Shown here: piece after piece, positions 1 through 5,984 of the stretch
How the letters are laid out: every line of letters begins with the position of its first letter
How positions within the stretch are numbered: position 1 is the first letter of the stretch
From: Streptosporangiaceae bacterium
GTDB taxonomy: Bacteria > Actinomycetota > Actinomycetes > Streptosporangiales > Streptosporangiaceae
DNA length: 16,918 bases
Direction: 5' to 3'
Assembly: GCA_030045175.1 (NCBI GenBank)
Contig: JASIBM010000266.1
Location: 1-16,918 of the forward strand
Notes under the pieces: generated by a model
Databases searched by the model: none
What the model saw: only the letters and a program-made list of their open reading frames with translations
Told to the model about the DNA's origin: nothing
Program-made: the position numbers and the translations under genes

Positions 1-528
1 GGTGACGCAGAGCAGGGCGAGCGTCCAGGCGAGCAGCTCGACCGGCGTGGTGTTGCCCACGTGCATGGCGCCGAGGAAGACAGGGGCGCACGCCGTGGCG
101 AGCGCCGCGAGCACCCGGCCGAGCCGGCCGGCCCCGAACAGCGCCGCGAACCTGGCCGCGGCGACCACGATCGCGCCGCCCGCGAGCGCCGGGATGATCC
201 GGATCGCGGTCGGGCCCTGGCCGAGCAGGCCGGTGGCCTTGTCGAGCAGCGGCATGAGCGGCGGCTGGTCCACGTAGCCGAAGGCGAGGTGCCGCCCGGC
301 CTCGATGAAGTACAGCTCATCTTGCATGAAGCCATAACGGCCGCTGACCGCGAGCTCGATCGCCACGAAGGCGGCGGCGATGACCCACGCGAGCGCGGGC
401 ACGCGATCGGACCGGGGAGCGCGCGCCCGCCGGGCTGGTGCCTGGTGCGCCGGCGCCCGCGGCGCCGCAGTGGCGACGGCCACAGCGGCCTGCGAGCTGA
501 TGGCGGCGGTGTCGTCGCACTGTTCCAT
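1..528 (-). CDS. GT39/ArnT-like membrane glycosyltransferase, N-terminal part
   Basis: This is the N-terminal 176 codons of a gene that runs off the left edge. The ATG at 526-528 has an AGGAGG Shine-Dalgarno sequence seven bases upstream. After a disordered, Ala/Pro/Arg-rich cytoplasmic leader of about 45 residues comes a membrane segment (about 46-62). Then follows an extracytoplasmic loop with an acidic pair, D70-E71, in the context QDELYFIEAGRH, and a YVDQPPLMPL stretch. Further hydrophobic segments start near 110, 138 and 163. This loop is characteristic of GT39/PMT_2/ArnT-like enzymes, which use polyprenyl-phosphate sugars and keep an Asp-Glu pair in the first loop for catalysis. Donor and acceptor cannot be told from this part. 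It has its own promoter at 600-628 and is probably unrelated to the biosynthetic genes further right. Confidence 0.85.
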   Translation of the reverse strand, partial: MEQCDDTAAISSQAAVAVATAAPRAPAHQAPARRARAPRSDRVPALAWVIAAAFVAIELAVSGRYGFMQDELYFIEAGRHLAFGYVDQPPLMPLLDKATGLLGQGPTAIRIIPALAGGAIVVAAARFAALFGAGRLGRVLAALATACAPVFLGAMHVGNTTPVELLAWTLALLCVT

Positions 529-553
529 CGCGATACCTCCTGCGTTGTCCGGT

Positions 554-580
554 CAGCTGTCCCGCCGGGCGGGGCAGCTG
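554..580. repeat. 27-bp inverted repeat in the glycosyltransferase leader
   Basis: CAGCTGTCCCGCC (554-566), one central base, then GGCGGGGCAGCTG (568-580). The 13-bp arms match except at one pair (560/574). It lies between the predicted transcription start near 593 and the Shine-Dalgarno sequence of the glycosyltransferase, so it could be an operator or a leader hairpin. Confidence 0.6.
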
Positions 581-599
581 CCAGAAAACTGATATCACA

Positions 600-628
600 A
601 TGCTAGATCGTTGATAGACGGATGGCAA
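600..628 (-). promoter_or_regulatory. Predicted promoter of the GT39 glycosyltransferase
   Basis: Read leftward, TTGCCA (623-628) is followed after exactly 17 bases by TAGCAT (600-605), a good match to a housekeeping -35/-10 pair. Transcription would start near 593, giving a leader of about 65 bases that contains the 554-580 inverted repeat. A second inverted repeat (631-658) lies directly upstream of the -35 box. Confidence 0.5.
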
Positions 629-630
629 GC

Positions 631-658
631 TGGCCGCCGTGCGCGCGCACCGCGGCCA
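631..658. repeat. 28-bp inverted repeat upstream of the glycosyltransferase promoter
   Basis: TGGCCGCCGTGCGC (631-644) faces GCGCACCGCGGCCA (645-658) with a single mismatched pair and no spacer. It ends three bases from the predicted -35 box, where activator or repressor dimers often bind. GC-rich genomes produce such palindromes by chance, but 13 of 14 matching pairs is long. Confidence 0.5.
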
Positions 659-794
659 CCGCGCGCACCCCAGCTGTGTCTCCCAAGTCACGTCTAGCCC
701 AGAAGTCACAGGAGTCACGACGCCCGGCCCGCCCGCCTGCCCGTTTCATCACCAGCGCGCCTTTTGTTCCGCGCGCCGCGCCCGCCGCCGACCT

Positions 795-843
795 GGTGAA
801 TGTGACATTGGTCCGGATCGACCGGACCGATCCGCCATTCACC
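795..843. repeat. Nested inverted repeats
   Basis: An outer pair, GGTGAATG (795-802) and CATTCACC (836-843), is perfect over 8 bp. Inside it, GGTCCGG (810-816) pairs with CCGGACC (822-828) around a 5-base loop. No T-tract follows, so this is not a classical intrinsic terminator. It lies downstream of the leftward 998-3607 operon and could still end or stabilise its transcript. Confidence 0.45.
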
Positions 844-904
844 TGGCGAGAACGATCAAGGTCTGTGACGTGGGATAACCAAGTGGCGCGTGGGACAGTT
901 CTGC

Positions 905-994
905 CTGGACCCGGGTCGCGGTCTGGACCGGGGTCGCGGTCTGGACCGGGGTCGCGGCTTGGACCGGGGTCGCGGCCTGGACCAGGGTCGCGGC
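905..994. repeat. Five tandem 18-bp repeats
   Basis: There are five consecutive 18-bp units at 905-922, 923-940, 941-958, 959-976 and 977-994, with consensus CTGGACCGGGGTCGCGGT. Adjacent units differ by one to three bases. Each unit contains GACC and GGTC half-sites that can pair within or between units. The array ends three bases from the stop codon of the leftward XRE/peptidase gene, so it would form the 3' untranslated region of that operon. The unit length is a multiple of three, but no convincing gene reads through it. Confidence 0.85.
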
Positions 995-997
995 CGC

Positions 998-2119
998 TTA
1001 CGGCGCGGTCAGTTCCAGGCGTGGCCTGCCGCCTTCGGCGGCTCGTATGATCTCGCCGATGATCTCGGCGGGCAGGCCGGTGTCGTAGGCGAGCGTGTCG
1101 AGGTCAACGCCGGTGCCTGCGAGCAGCTCGACGGCCTTGCCGAGCAGGACCGGGCCCTCCGCGGGGCCCAGGCCGCCGGGTTCGGGGTCGCCCCACTGGG
1201 CCAGGGTGATCATGCCGGTGCGGTAAGTGGCCTCACTGATGATGCCGAGCTTGCGCGCGCGGTAGACCAGCGCCTTCAGCGAGACCCCCCACCTGCGCTT
1301 GACCCGGTGCAGGCGCTCCCAGTCCAGCCGCCGGGGGAGCTCGGCGGAGATTTCGCCGCGCGGCATCAGGAACTCGGCGGCGAAATCCTGCGCCTGGTTC
1401 TCGACCACCCTGTTCCCGGGCTCGGCGTCGTGGTGCAGTACCAGGTGCCCGAGCTCGTGGGCCGCGTCGAACCGCGAGCGGGCCCGGTCGTCCTTGGCCG
1501 GGTTCAGGAAGACGAGGGGCCGCGACCCGTACCAGTTCGAGAACGCGTCGACCCGGCGGGACATCTCGGGAAGCAGCATGACCACCGTGCCGTAGGCCTC
1601 AAGGAGCCGCACGACGTGCGGCACCGGGCCGCTGCTGATCCCCATGAAGATGCGCGCCTGGCCCGCCGCGGCGGCCACGTCACCGGCGCCAGGGTCGGGC
1701 GGGAGCATGACCTGGGGGAGTCGTCCCAGGGGTAGTTCCGCGTATTTCTCTATCCCCGCCATCAGCCGCCAGGCGAGCTGGCCGAACGCGAGCGCCTGCT
1801 CCCGCTCCAGGTGCGTGGTCGCGCGAAGGCTGCGAAAGTGCGCGGTGCCCGAGGTGGCTGGCGCGGGGTGGCCGTGGGCGAAGAAGCCGGCCGGCATCCC
1901 GAGCGCCAGCGCCAGCTTGCCAAGCACGACGGGCGACGGGCGCGACTGACCCAGCTCGTACTGGCTGAGCGCGGCGGGCGTCACGCCGACCGCGGCCGCG
2001 AGCTCGTTCTTGCGCAGGCCGCGGAACTTGCGGGCAAGCGTGAGCTCGCAGGCGTCGAATGCCCGCGCGGTCGCGGCGAGCTCGGTCATGCGGCCCCGCC
2101 TGACCTGGGCGTGGCTCAC
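998..2119 (-). CDS. XRE helix-turn-helix regulator fused to an ImmA/IrrE-type metallopeptidase
   Basis: The N-terminal third (about residues 25-80) is an XRE/Cro helix-turn-helix, with a recognition-helix stretch VTPAALSQYELGQSRPS. The C-terminal part holds a zinc-peptidase motif, H221-E222-L-G-H225, in AAHELGHLVLHH. AAEFLMPR follows (E249), which carries the third metal ligand in ImmA/IrrE peptidases. In this family the peptidase usually cleaves a repressor or relieves repression under stress or DNA damage (ImmA of ICEBs1, IrrE/PprI of Deinococcus). Fused forms are common in actinomycetes. The GTG at 2119 overlaps the upstream stop codon by four bases (GTGA), implying translational coupling. 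An in-frame ATG at 2089 (residue 11) is an alternative start. It is the last gene of the AbiV operon and may regulate it. The target is unknown. Confidence 0.88.
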   Translation of the reverse strand: MSHAQVRRGRMTELAATARAFDACELTLARKFRGLRKNELAAAVGVTPAALSQYELGQSRPSPVVLGKLALALGMPAGFFAHGHPAPATSGTAHFRSLRATTHLEREQALAFGQLAWRLMAGIEKYAELPLGRLPQVMLPPDPGAGDVAAAAGQARIFMGISSGPVPHVVRLLEAYGTVVMLLPEMSRRVDAFSNWYGSRPLVFLNPAKDDRARSRFDAAHELGHLVLHHDAEPGNRVVENQAQDFAAEFLMPRGEISAELPRRLDWERLHRVKRRWGVSLKALVYRARKLGIISEATYRTGMITLAQWGDPEPGGLGPAEGPVLLGKAVELLAGTGVDLDTLAYDTGLPAEIIGEIIRAAEGGRPRLELTAP

Positions 2120-2871
2120 GTCGCGACGTCCGGGCCGCCCGCCTCCCTGAGCGGCTCACGTCGGCCCACCTCGACATCGGGAAGCGGCAGCGCGTCGTAG
2201 CTAGGCCCGCGATCAGGCAGCGCGGCCGCCCCATCATCGGCCCGGCCGGCCGATCCAGGCTCGCCGTGAATGAGCGCCACGTCGAACCACGGCGAGCCGC
2301 CGTCCCTGTCGTCCCTCGGGATCCCGAGGTAGATCACGCACTTGCCGGTGTCCAGGTCGCCGGCGTGGACCAGCCGCAGGTGCCGCATCGGCGGGACGAT
2401 CCCGTCGAAAGCGGCCATCCCGGCGTCCAGGTCGGCGTCGAGCGTGAGTTGCCTGGACGAGTTCTCGATCGCGCCGTCGAGCTTGGCGTCGCTGTCGTCC
2501 CACGAGATCGAGTTCACGCTCACGTCGCGGGTGGTGCCCGCGAGCTTGTACTGCCGCAGCACGTAGCCATCGCACAGGACCTCGAGCGCGGTCTCGACCA
2601 TGCGGGCCCGGACTCCGGGCCGGTCCCTTAGTTGCGCGGCCGTCAGGTTGGCTATGTTCCTCGAGGTCGTGATCCCGAACGTGGTCTGGTCGTCACCGAG
2701 CACCGGGTCATACTGAGCGGCGTTCCTGGCGTAGACCGCGCTGACGATCTTGGTCATGACCGCGATCACGCCGCGCCGCTCCAGAACCTCTCGCGCGCGG
2801 CCCAGGCGGTCGTCCATGCGGCCGACGATAGCGTCAGGCACATTTTCGTGCGCCAAAATCAAGTACGACAC
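2116..2871 (-). CDS. Uncharacterised 251-aa protein between AbiV and XRE/peptidase genes
   Basis: I do not recognise a named family. The start is a GTG, 34 bases after the AbiV stop codon, with only a weak purine tract (GGACGGGC) ahead. The protein is soluble, acidic and mixed alpha/beta, without signal peptide, membrane segment or Cys/His cluster. The N-terminal half (about 10-110) looks helical. The central part (about 115-205) has alternating hydrophobic strands, including a KCVIYLGIP segment. The last 50 residues are Gly/Asp/Pro-rich and probably disordered. It overlaps the XRE/peptidase gene by four bases, so the two are probably made in fixed ratio and may act together, for example as substrate or partner of the peptidase. 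That is inference from position only. Confidence 0.75.
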   Translation of the reverse strand: MSYLILAHENVPDAIVGRMDDRLGRAREVLERRGVIAVMTKIVSAVYARNAAQYDPVLGDDQTTFGITTSRNIANLTAAQLRDRPGVRARMVETALEVLCDGYVLRQYKLAGTTRDVSVNSISWDDSDAKLDGAIENSSRQLTLDADLDAGMAAFDGIVPPMRHLRLVHAGDLDTGKCVIYLGIPRDDRDGGSPWFDVALIHGEPGSAGRADDGAAALPDRGPSYDALPLPDVEVGRREPLREAGGPDVAT

Positions 2872-2905
2872 GCCGCGCCCGTCCGGCAGGCCAGGCCGGC
2901 CTGCT

Positions 2906-3607
2906 TCAACGCTCGCAGTCCCGCAGGTTGCTTACCGCGTTCATCATGATCTTGGCGGCGGCCTCGGGACTGCGGGCATCTCGCATCTGGGTCTGGCTGA
3001 GAGCGTTGACGAGCTCGACCGCGAGCCTGATCGCCTCGGCGGGCGGATTCGCGAGCCGGGCTCGCGCCTCTGGCTCGAATAGCATCGCGGCCGAGGCGGC
3101 GGCCTGCCGTGCCCGCGCGAGCTGGCTGGTGGCGTCGGCGCCGGTGATCTCCGACGGCTCACGTACCCGGCCGGTCCGGTCCATGTCCACGTACAGGCCG
3201 CGCAGCTTGAGGTGGTCCGCCTCGTCCGCGGGCTCGCTCAGGGTGCACATGAGCTGCGTGACCTGCGCCGCGGGCATGGCGGCGAGCTTGGCCGCCAGTC
3301 CGGCCCCATCGAAAGGCGCCGCGGCGACCAGCAGTCCGCCAACGTGCTTGAGCTGGTGCCATTCCAGCATCCGGCCGACCGGTGCCCGCTTGCGCCTCGC
3401 CTGCGGCAGCATCGACAGGGCGGCCAGGGCCAGGGCCTTGCCGCACTCTTCGACCGTGAGCGCCGCCAGCGAGCAGGCCCGCGCCATGGAACCCGCGCCA
3501 GCCAGGATCTCGGCGTCGTGCAGGAGCCCTTGCGCATTGCGCGCGGCCGCGAAGGCACAGGCGGTGAGCTCGGTTCTGCCCGCGGCCTTGATGGCCCGAA
3601 CGTCCAC
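2906..3607 (-). CDS. AbiV-family abortive-infection-like protein
   Basis: The N-terminal half matches the AbiV family pattern: a helix with ARNAQGLLHDAEIL (about 22-35), then ARACSLAALTVEECGKALAL (about 42-61) containing the conserved EExGK motif (E53, E54, G56, K57). The rest is helical and lacks obvious catalytic motifs; 233 residues fits family size. Lactococcal AbiV is a phage-resistance protein that blocks phage protein production. Most actinomycete relatives are untested. The GTG start is the most upstream possible, because an in-frame stop lies at 3617-3619. TAGGCT at 3614-3619, six bases before the GTG, suggests a leaderless transcript. It is the first gene of a three-gene operon with the 251-aa protein and the XRE/peptidase, a setting compatible with defence, though this is not proven. 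Confidence 0.75.
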   Translation of the reverse strand: MDVRAIKAAGRTELTACAFAAARNAQGLLHDAEILAGAGSMARACSLAALTVEECGKALALAALSMLPQARRKRAPVGRMLEWHQLKHVGGLLVAAAPFDGAGLAAKLAAMPAAQVTQLMCTLSEPADEADHLKLRGLYVDMDRTGRVREPSEITGADATSQLARARQAAASAAMLFEPEARARLANPPAEAIRLAVELVNALSQTQMRDARSPEAAAKIMMNAVSNLRDCER

Positions 3608-3722
3608 GCTGCCAGCCTAGCCAGCGGATTGCGCAGGGACGATCCGCCAGGCACTCGCGGCGCCCTCCGCCGGCGCGCCGGCGTTTGGGCGATGTCACCG
3701 GCGCCGGTCTAGATTGTTGCGC
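3608..3722. promoter_or_regulatory. Divergent promoter region, both genes probably leaderless
   Basis: Rightward: TTGGGC (3685-3690), then TAGATT (3710-3715) after 19 bases, then seven bases to the ATG of the dehydrogenase at 3723. Leftward: TAGGCT (3614-3619), then six bases to the GTG of the AbiV gene. Neither start has a Shine-Dalgarno sequence, and this spacing puts transcription starts at or beside the start codons. A perfect 12-bp palindrome ACCGGCGCCGGT (3697-3708) sits between the rightward -35 and -10. A perfect 16-bp palindrome (3668-3683, half-site CGCCGGCG) lies just upstream of the -35. Both are possible operators. Confidence 0.5.
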
Positions 3723-4634
3723 ATGACTGCTTTCACAACTGCTGACATCCCTGACATGACGGGCAAGACGGTGATCGTGACCGGCGCCAGCAGTGGCATC
3801 GGGCAGGCGGCGGCGCGCGCGCTGGCCGGCGCTGGCGCTCACGTGGTGCTCGCCGTGCGCGACACAGAGAAGGGCCGGGCCGCCGCGGCGGCCATGCCGG
3901 GCGTGACCGAGGTTCGCGAGGTCGATCTCGCGAGCCTTGAGTCCGTGCGCGCGTTCGCCGCGGGCACCGATGGCAGCATCGACCTCCTGATCAACAACGC
4001 GGGGGTGATGGGGACGCCGCTGACCCGCACTGCTGATGGCTTCGAGCTGCAGTTCGGGACCAATCACCTGGGCCACTTCGCGCTGACCAACCTGCTGCTG
4101 CCGCGCATCACCGGCCGGGTCGTGACGGTGTCATCGGGTGTGCACCGGATCGGGAGCATCGACTTCGACGACCTCAACGCCGAGCGCAAGCCCTACCGGC
4201 CCTGGCGCGCCTACGGGCAGTCGAAGCTCGCGAACCTGCTGTTCACCGCGGAGCTTGCGCGGCGGCTGACCGCCGCGGGATCGAGCGTGCTCGCGACCGC
4301 CGCGCATCCGGGCTACGCGGCGACGAACCTGCAGTTCCATAGCCAGCGCGGGCCCGTCGACGTGCTATTCAAGATCGGGAACCGCCTGGTCGCGCAGGAT
4401 CAAGATGGCGGCGCGCTCCCGACGCTTTACGCCGCCGTCGCCGACGTCCCTGGCAATAGCTTCGCCGGGCCGGGCGGGTTCATGGAGCAGCGCGGAGCGC
4501 CCAAGCTCGTTGGCCGCTCAGCCGCGGCGCAGGACGCCGAGGTCGCGCGCCGCCTGTGGCAGGTTTCCGAGCAGCTCACCGGCGTTCAGTTCCCGCTGGA
4601 GGCCGCGGCTGGCGGCCAGGCGGGTGACAGGTAA
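3723..4634 (+). CDS. Short-chain dehydrogenase/reductase (retinol-dehydrogenase-like)
   Basis: This is a classical SDR of 303 residues. The nucleotide-binding motif TGASSGIG is at 20-27. R46 after the second strand suggests NADP(H) preference. NNAG is at 91-94, catalytic Ser in VTVSSG near 137-138, and YGQSK gives the catalytic Tyr164 and Lys168. The C-terminal LWQVSEQLTGVQF stretch is typical of the retinol-dehydrogenase/WW-domain-oxidoreductase-like group of actinomycete SDRs. The substrate cannot be predicted. I chose the ATG at 3723 over the two upstream TTG codons (3714, 3717) because TAGATT at 3710-3715 places the transcription start at this ATG. The last 117 bases overlap the convergent acyltransferase gene. 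It may be a neighbour rather than a member of the biosynthetic cluster. Confidence 0.9.
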   Translation: MTAFTTADIPDMTGKTVIVTGASSGIGQAAARALAGAGAHVVLAVRDTEKGRAAAAAMPGVTEVREVDLASLESVRAFAAGTDGSIDLLINNAGVMGTPLTRTADGFELQFGTNHLGHFALTNLLLPRITGRVVTVSSGVHRIGSIDFDDLNAERKPYRPWRAYGQSKLANLLFTAELARRLTAAGSSVLATAAHPGYAATNLQFHSQRGPVDVLFKIGNRLVAQDQDGGALPTLYAAVADVPGNSFAGPGGFMEQRGAPKLVGRSAAAQDAEVARRLWQVSEQLTGVQFPLEAAAGGQAGDR

Positions 4635-5681
4635 CGGGGCCGCGATCTGATCGGCCGTCCGGTCCTCAAGGAATCCCGCATCCGGCAGCGGCAGCAGGCT
4701 CGTGGCTGGCGAGGTGTCCCGGTCGGGCACGGTCAGCCCGAGCGTGCCCAGGTCGGCCGTGCTCGCCCAGTAGACCCAGTGGGATGGGTTCCTCGTTATG
4801 GCCGCGCTCACCTCGGCGGCGCAGCGCCCGAACGCGGCCGCCGTGTCCCCGGTCACCTGGATCGGGGCGGAGATCTCAAGCACCTGGTGGCGGTAGTCGG
4901 CGGAGCGGTTCAGGAAGGCCATGAGCAACGGCGCGCCGGTCACCTGGGCGAGCGTCACGACCCCTGGCAGGAGCCTGGCGCGGCGCCCGAGGAACGGCAC
5001 GTCGACGGCGCGGGTCAGGTCGCTGTCAAGCGGGGGCGCGTCGATCGCGATCGTTACCACCTCATTGGCTCGCAGCGCGGTGGCGGCCTGCGCGGCGACC
5101 TGGAACCGGCCAGACCATGGCTCGATATTCGGCCGGTGGCGGTGGCGCCGCAGCGGCCTGGCGTAGACAAGCTCCCAGAGCCGCCGCTCGGCGGATGACA
5201 GGCTCGTCGTGTACTTGTGCTGCCAGCGCCCGATGGTGGTGACCTGGAACCCGCTCGCGCCAAGCATCGAGAAGGCGCTGTCGTAGGAGCCGAAGTGGGC
5301 GCTGCACACGATCGCTCCCTTACCCCCGGCCAGCGCCGACTCCAGGTGCTCCCGCCCGCGGATCTCGACCAGCCTGCGCAGGGGTAGCCCGCCGCGCCGC
5401 AGTCGCATGACGTCGATCGCCTCGCAGGAGGCGAGCCTGAACCAGTCCCTGCTCACCTGCGCCGCTGCCGCCGGGCTGAGCTCGGCTCCGAGCACCTGCC
5501 GCAGGTTGCGCTCAAGCTCGGCGCGCTTCGCGGCCTGCCAGTGGTGGAGGCGGTCGCCACGCCAGCAGGCGAGGCGATAGCCCATGGGGGCAGGCAGGCG
5601 GGCCAGCACGGGCGCGGCCGCCGCCCAGTAGGTCACGCCCTCCGCACCGCGCAGCAGCCGCTGCGCCCGGCCGTTAGCCAT
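4518..5681 (-). CDS. LPLAT/HtrB-like acyltransferase behind the carrier-protein gene
   Basis: The 387-residue protein has the HX4D catalytic motif H129-F-G-S-Y-D134 in AIVCSAHFGSYDSA. It also has the helical N-terminus and the later IAIDAPP and PFLGRRARL stretches seen in the lysophospholipid acyltransferase superfamily (LpxL/HtrB, PatA). Such enzymes move acyl groups from ACP or CoA to hydroxyls or amines at the inner membrane face. The ATG overlaps the carrier-protein stop codon by eight bases and has AGGAGG (5688-5693) six bases upstream, so the two are coupled. This favours a role in taking an acyl group, possibly pyrrole-2-carboxyl, from that carrier. A lipid-modifying PatA-like role is the alternative. 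The C-terminus beyond about residue 310 is an unusual low-homology tail, and the last 117 bases are antisense to the dehydrogenase gene. Confidence 0.82.
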   Translation of the reverse strand: MANGRAQRLLRGAEGVTYWAAAAPVLARLPAPMGYRLACWRGDRLHHWQAAKRAELERNLRQVLGAELSPAAAAQVSRDWFRLASCEAIDVMRLRRGGLPLRRLVEIRGREHLESALAGGKGAIVCSAHFGSYDSAFSMLGASGFQVTTIGRWQHKYTTSLSSAERRLWELVYARPLRRHRHRPNIEPWSGRFQVAAQAATALRANEVVTIAIDAPPLDSDLTRAVDVPFLGRRARLLPGVVTLAQVTGAPLLMAFLNRSADYRHQVLEISAPIQVTGDTAAAFGRCAAEVSAAITRNPSHWVYWASTADLGTLGLTVPDRDTSPATSLLPLPDAGFLEDRTADQIAAPLPVTRLAASRGLQRELNAGELLGNLPQAARDLGVLRRG

Positions 5682-5937
5682 GCGCGGCCTCCTGCTTCGC
5701 CGGCTTCCTTGCGCGCAGGTAGGAGCAGATGGCGTTCACGCTTGCGAAGTTCTCAGGTAGCAGGTCCGCGTCGCCCACCGTGATGCCAAACCGCTCTTCA
5801 AGGAAGACCACCAGCCTCAGCAGGCTAAGCGAATCGAGGATGCCGCTCTCGAGCAGTGACTTCTCGTCAGCCAGTGGCAGCATCGCCGGGTCCTGGACGA
5901 GCTCGCGGCTGATGTATTCGTTGATGACCGTCTCCAT
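5674..5937 (-). CDS. Stand-alone acyl/peptidyl carrier protein
   Basis: This is an 87-residue, acidic, four-helix carrier protein. The phosphopantetheine attachment site is D35-S36-L37 in SGILDSLSLLRLV, and the helix III region ends near residue 77. A basic tail (RARKPAKQEAAHG) closes it. The size and site match the small carriers that hold proline in pyrrole pathways (RedO, PltL, CloN5 type), and it lies directly behind an adenylation enzyme. The start has GAAAGG seven bases upstream. A 47-base gap separates it from the adenylation gene; that gap holds two copies of GTTATGTC exactly 10 bases apart (5955-5962, 5965-5972). In the model it carries L-prolyl and then pyrrole-2-carboxyl thioester. 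The DSL motif alone would also fit a fatty-acid-type ACP. Confidence 0.92.
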   Translation of the reverse strand: METVINEYISRELVQDPAMLPLADEKSLLESGILDSLSLLRLVVFLEERFGITVGDADLLPENFASVNAICSYLRARKPAKQEAAHG

Positions 5938-5984
5938 GCCTGCGCCTTTCTTGGGTTATGTCGAGTTATGTCTGTAGTGTCTGG

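Larger units (their letters stand above)
529..997. other. Gene-free region with regulatory-looking repeats
   Basis: I found no credible gene in these 469 bases. Open frames here lack ribosome-binding sites and family resemblance. The region holds the predicted glycosyltransferase promoter, two long inverted repeats (554-580, 631-658), three copies of AGTCAC (686, 704 and 713, offsets being multiples of 9), a nested hairpin zone (795-843), and five tandem 18-bp units (905-994) ending just short of the peptidase-regulator gene. It separates the ends of two leftward transcription units. Confidence 0.6.

Noticed and set aside
603..842. 79-codon leftward frame and a 142-codon rightward frame (622-1050) in the gene-free region
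   Set aside because: No ribosome-binding sites, arginine/proline-rich composition, and conflict with the inverted repeats and predicted promoter.
890..1735. 281-codon rightward frame that reads the 18-bp repeats as Gly/Arg/Leu/Asp repeats
   Set aside because: Most of it is antisense to the XRE/peptidase gene; the repeat peptide follows from an 18-bp unit being divisible by three.
3159..4076. 305-codon leftward frame across AbiV and the dehydrogenase
   Set aside because: Overlaps two well-supported genes and their divergent promoter in another frame.
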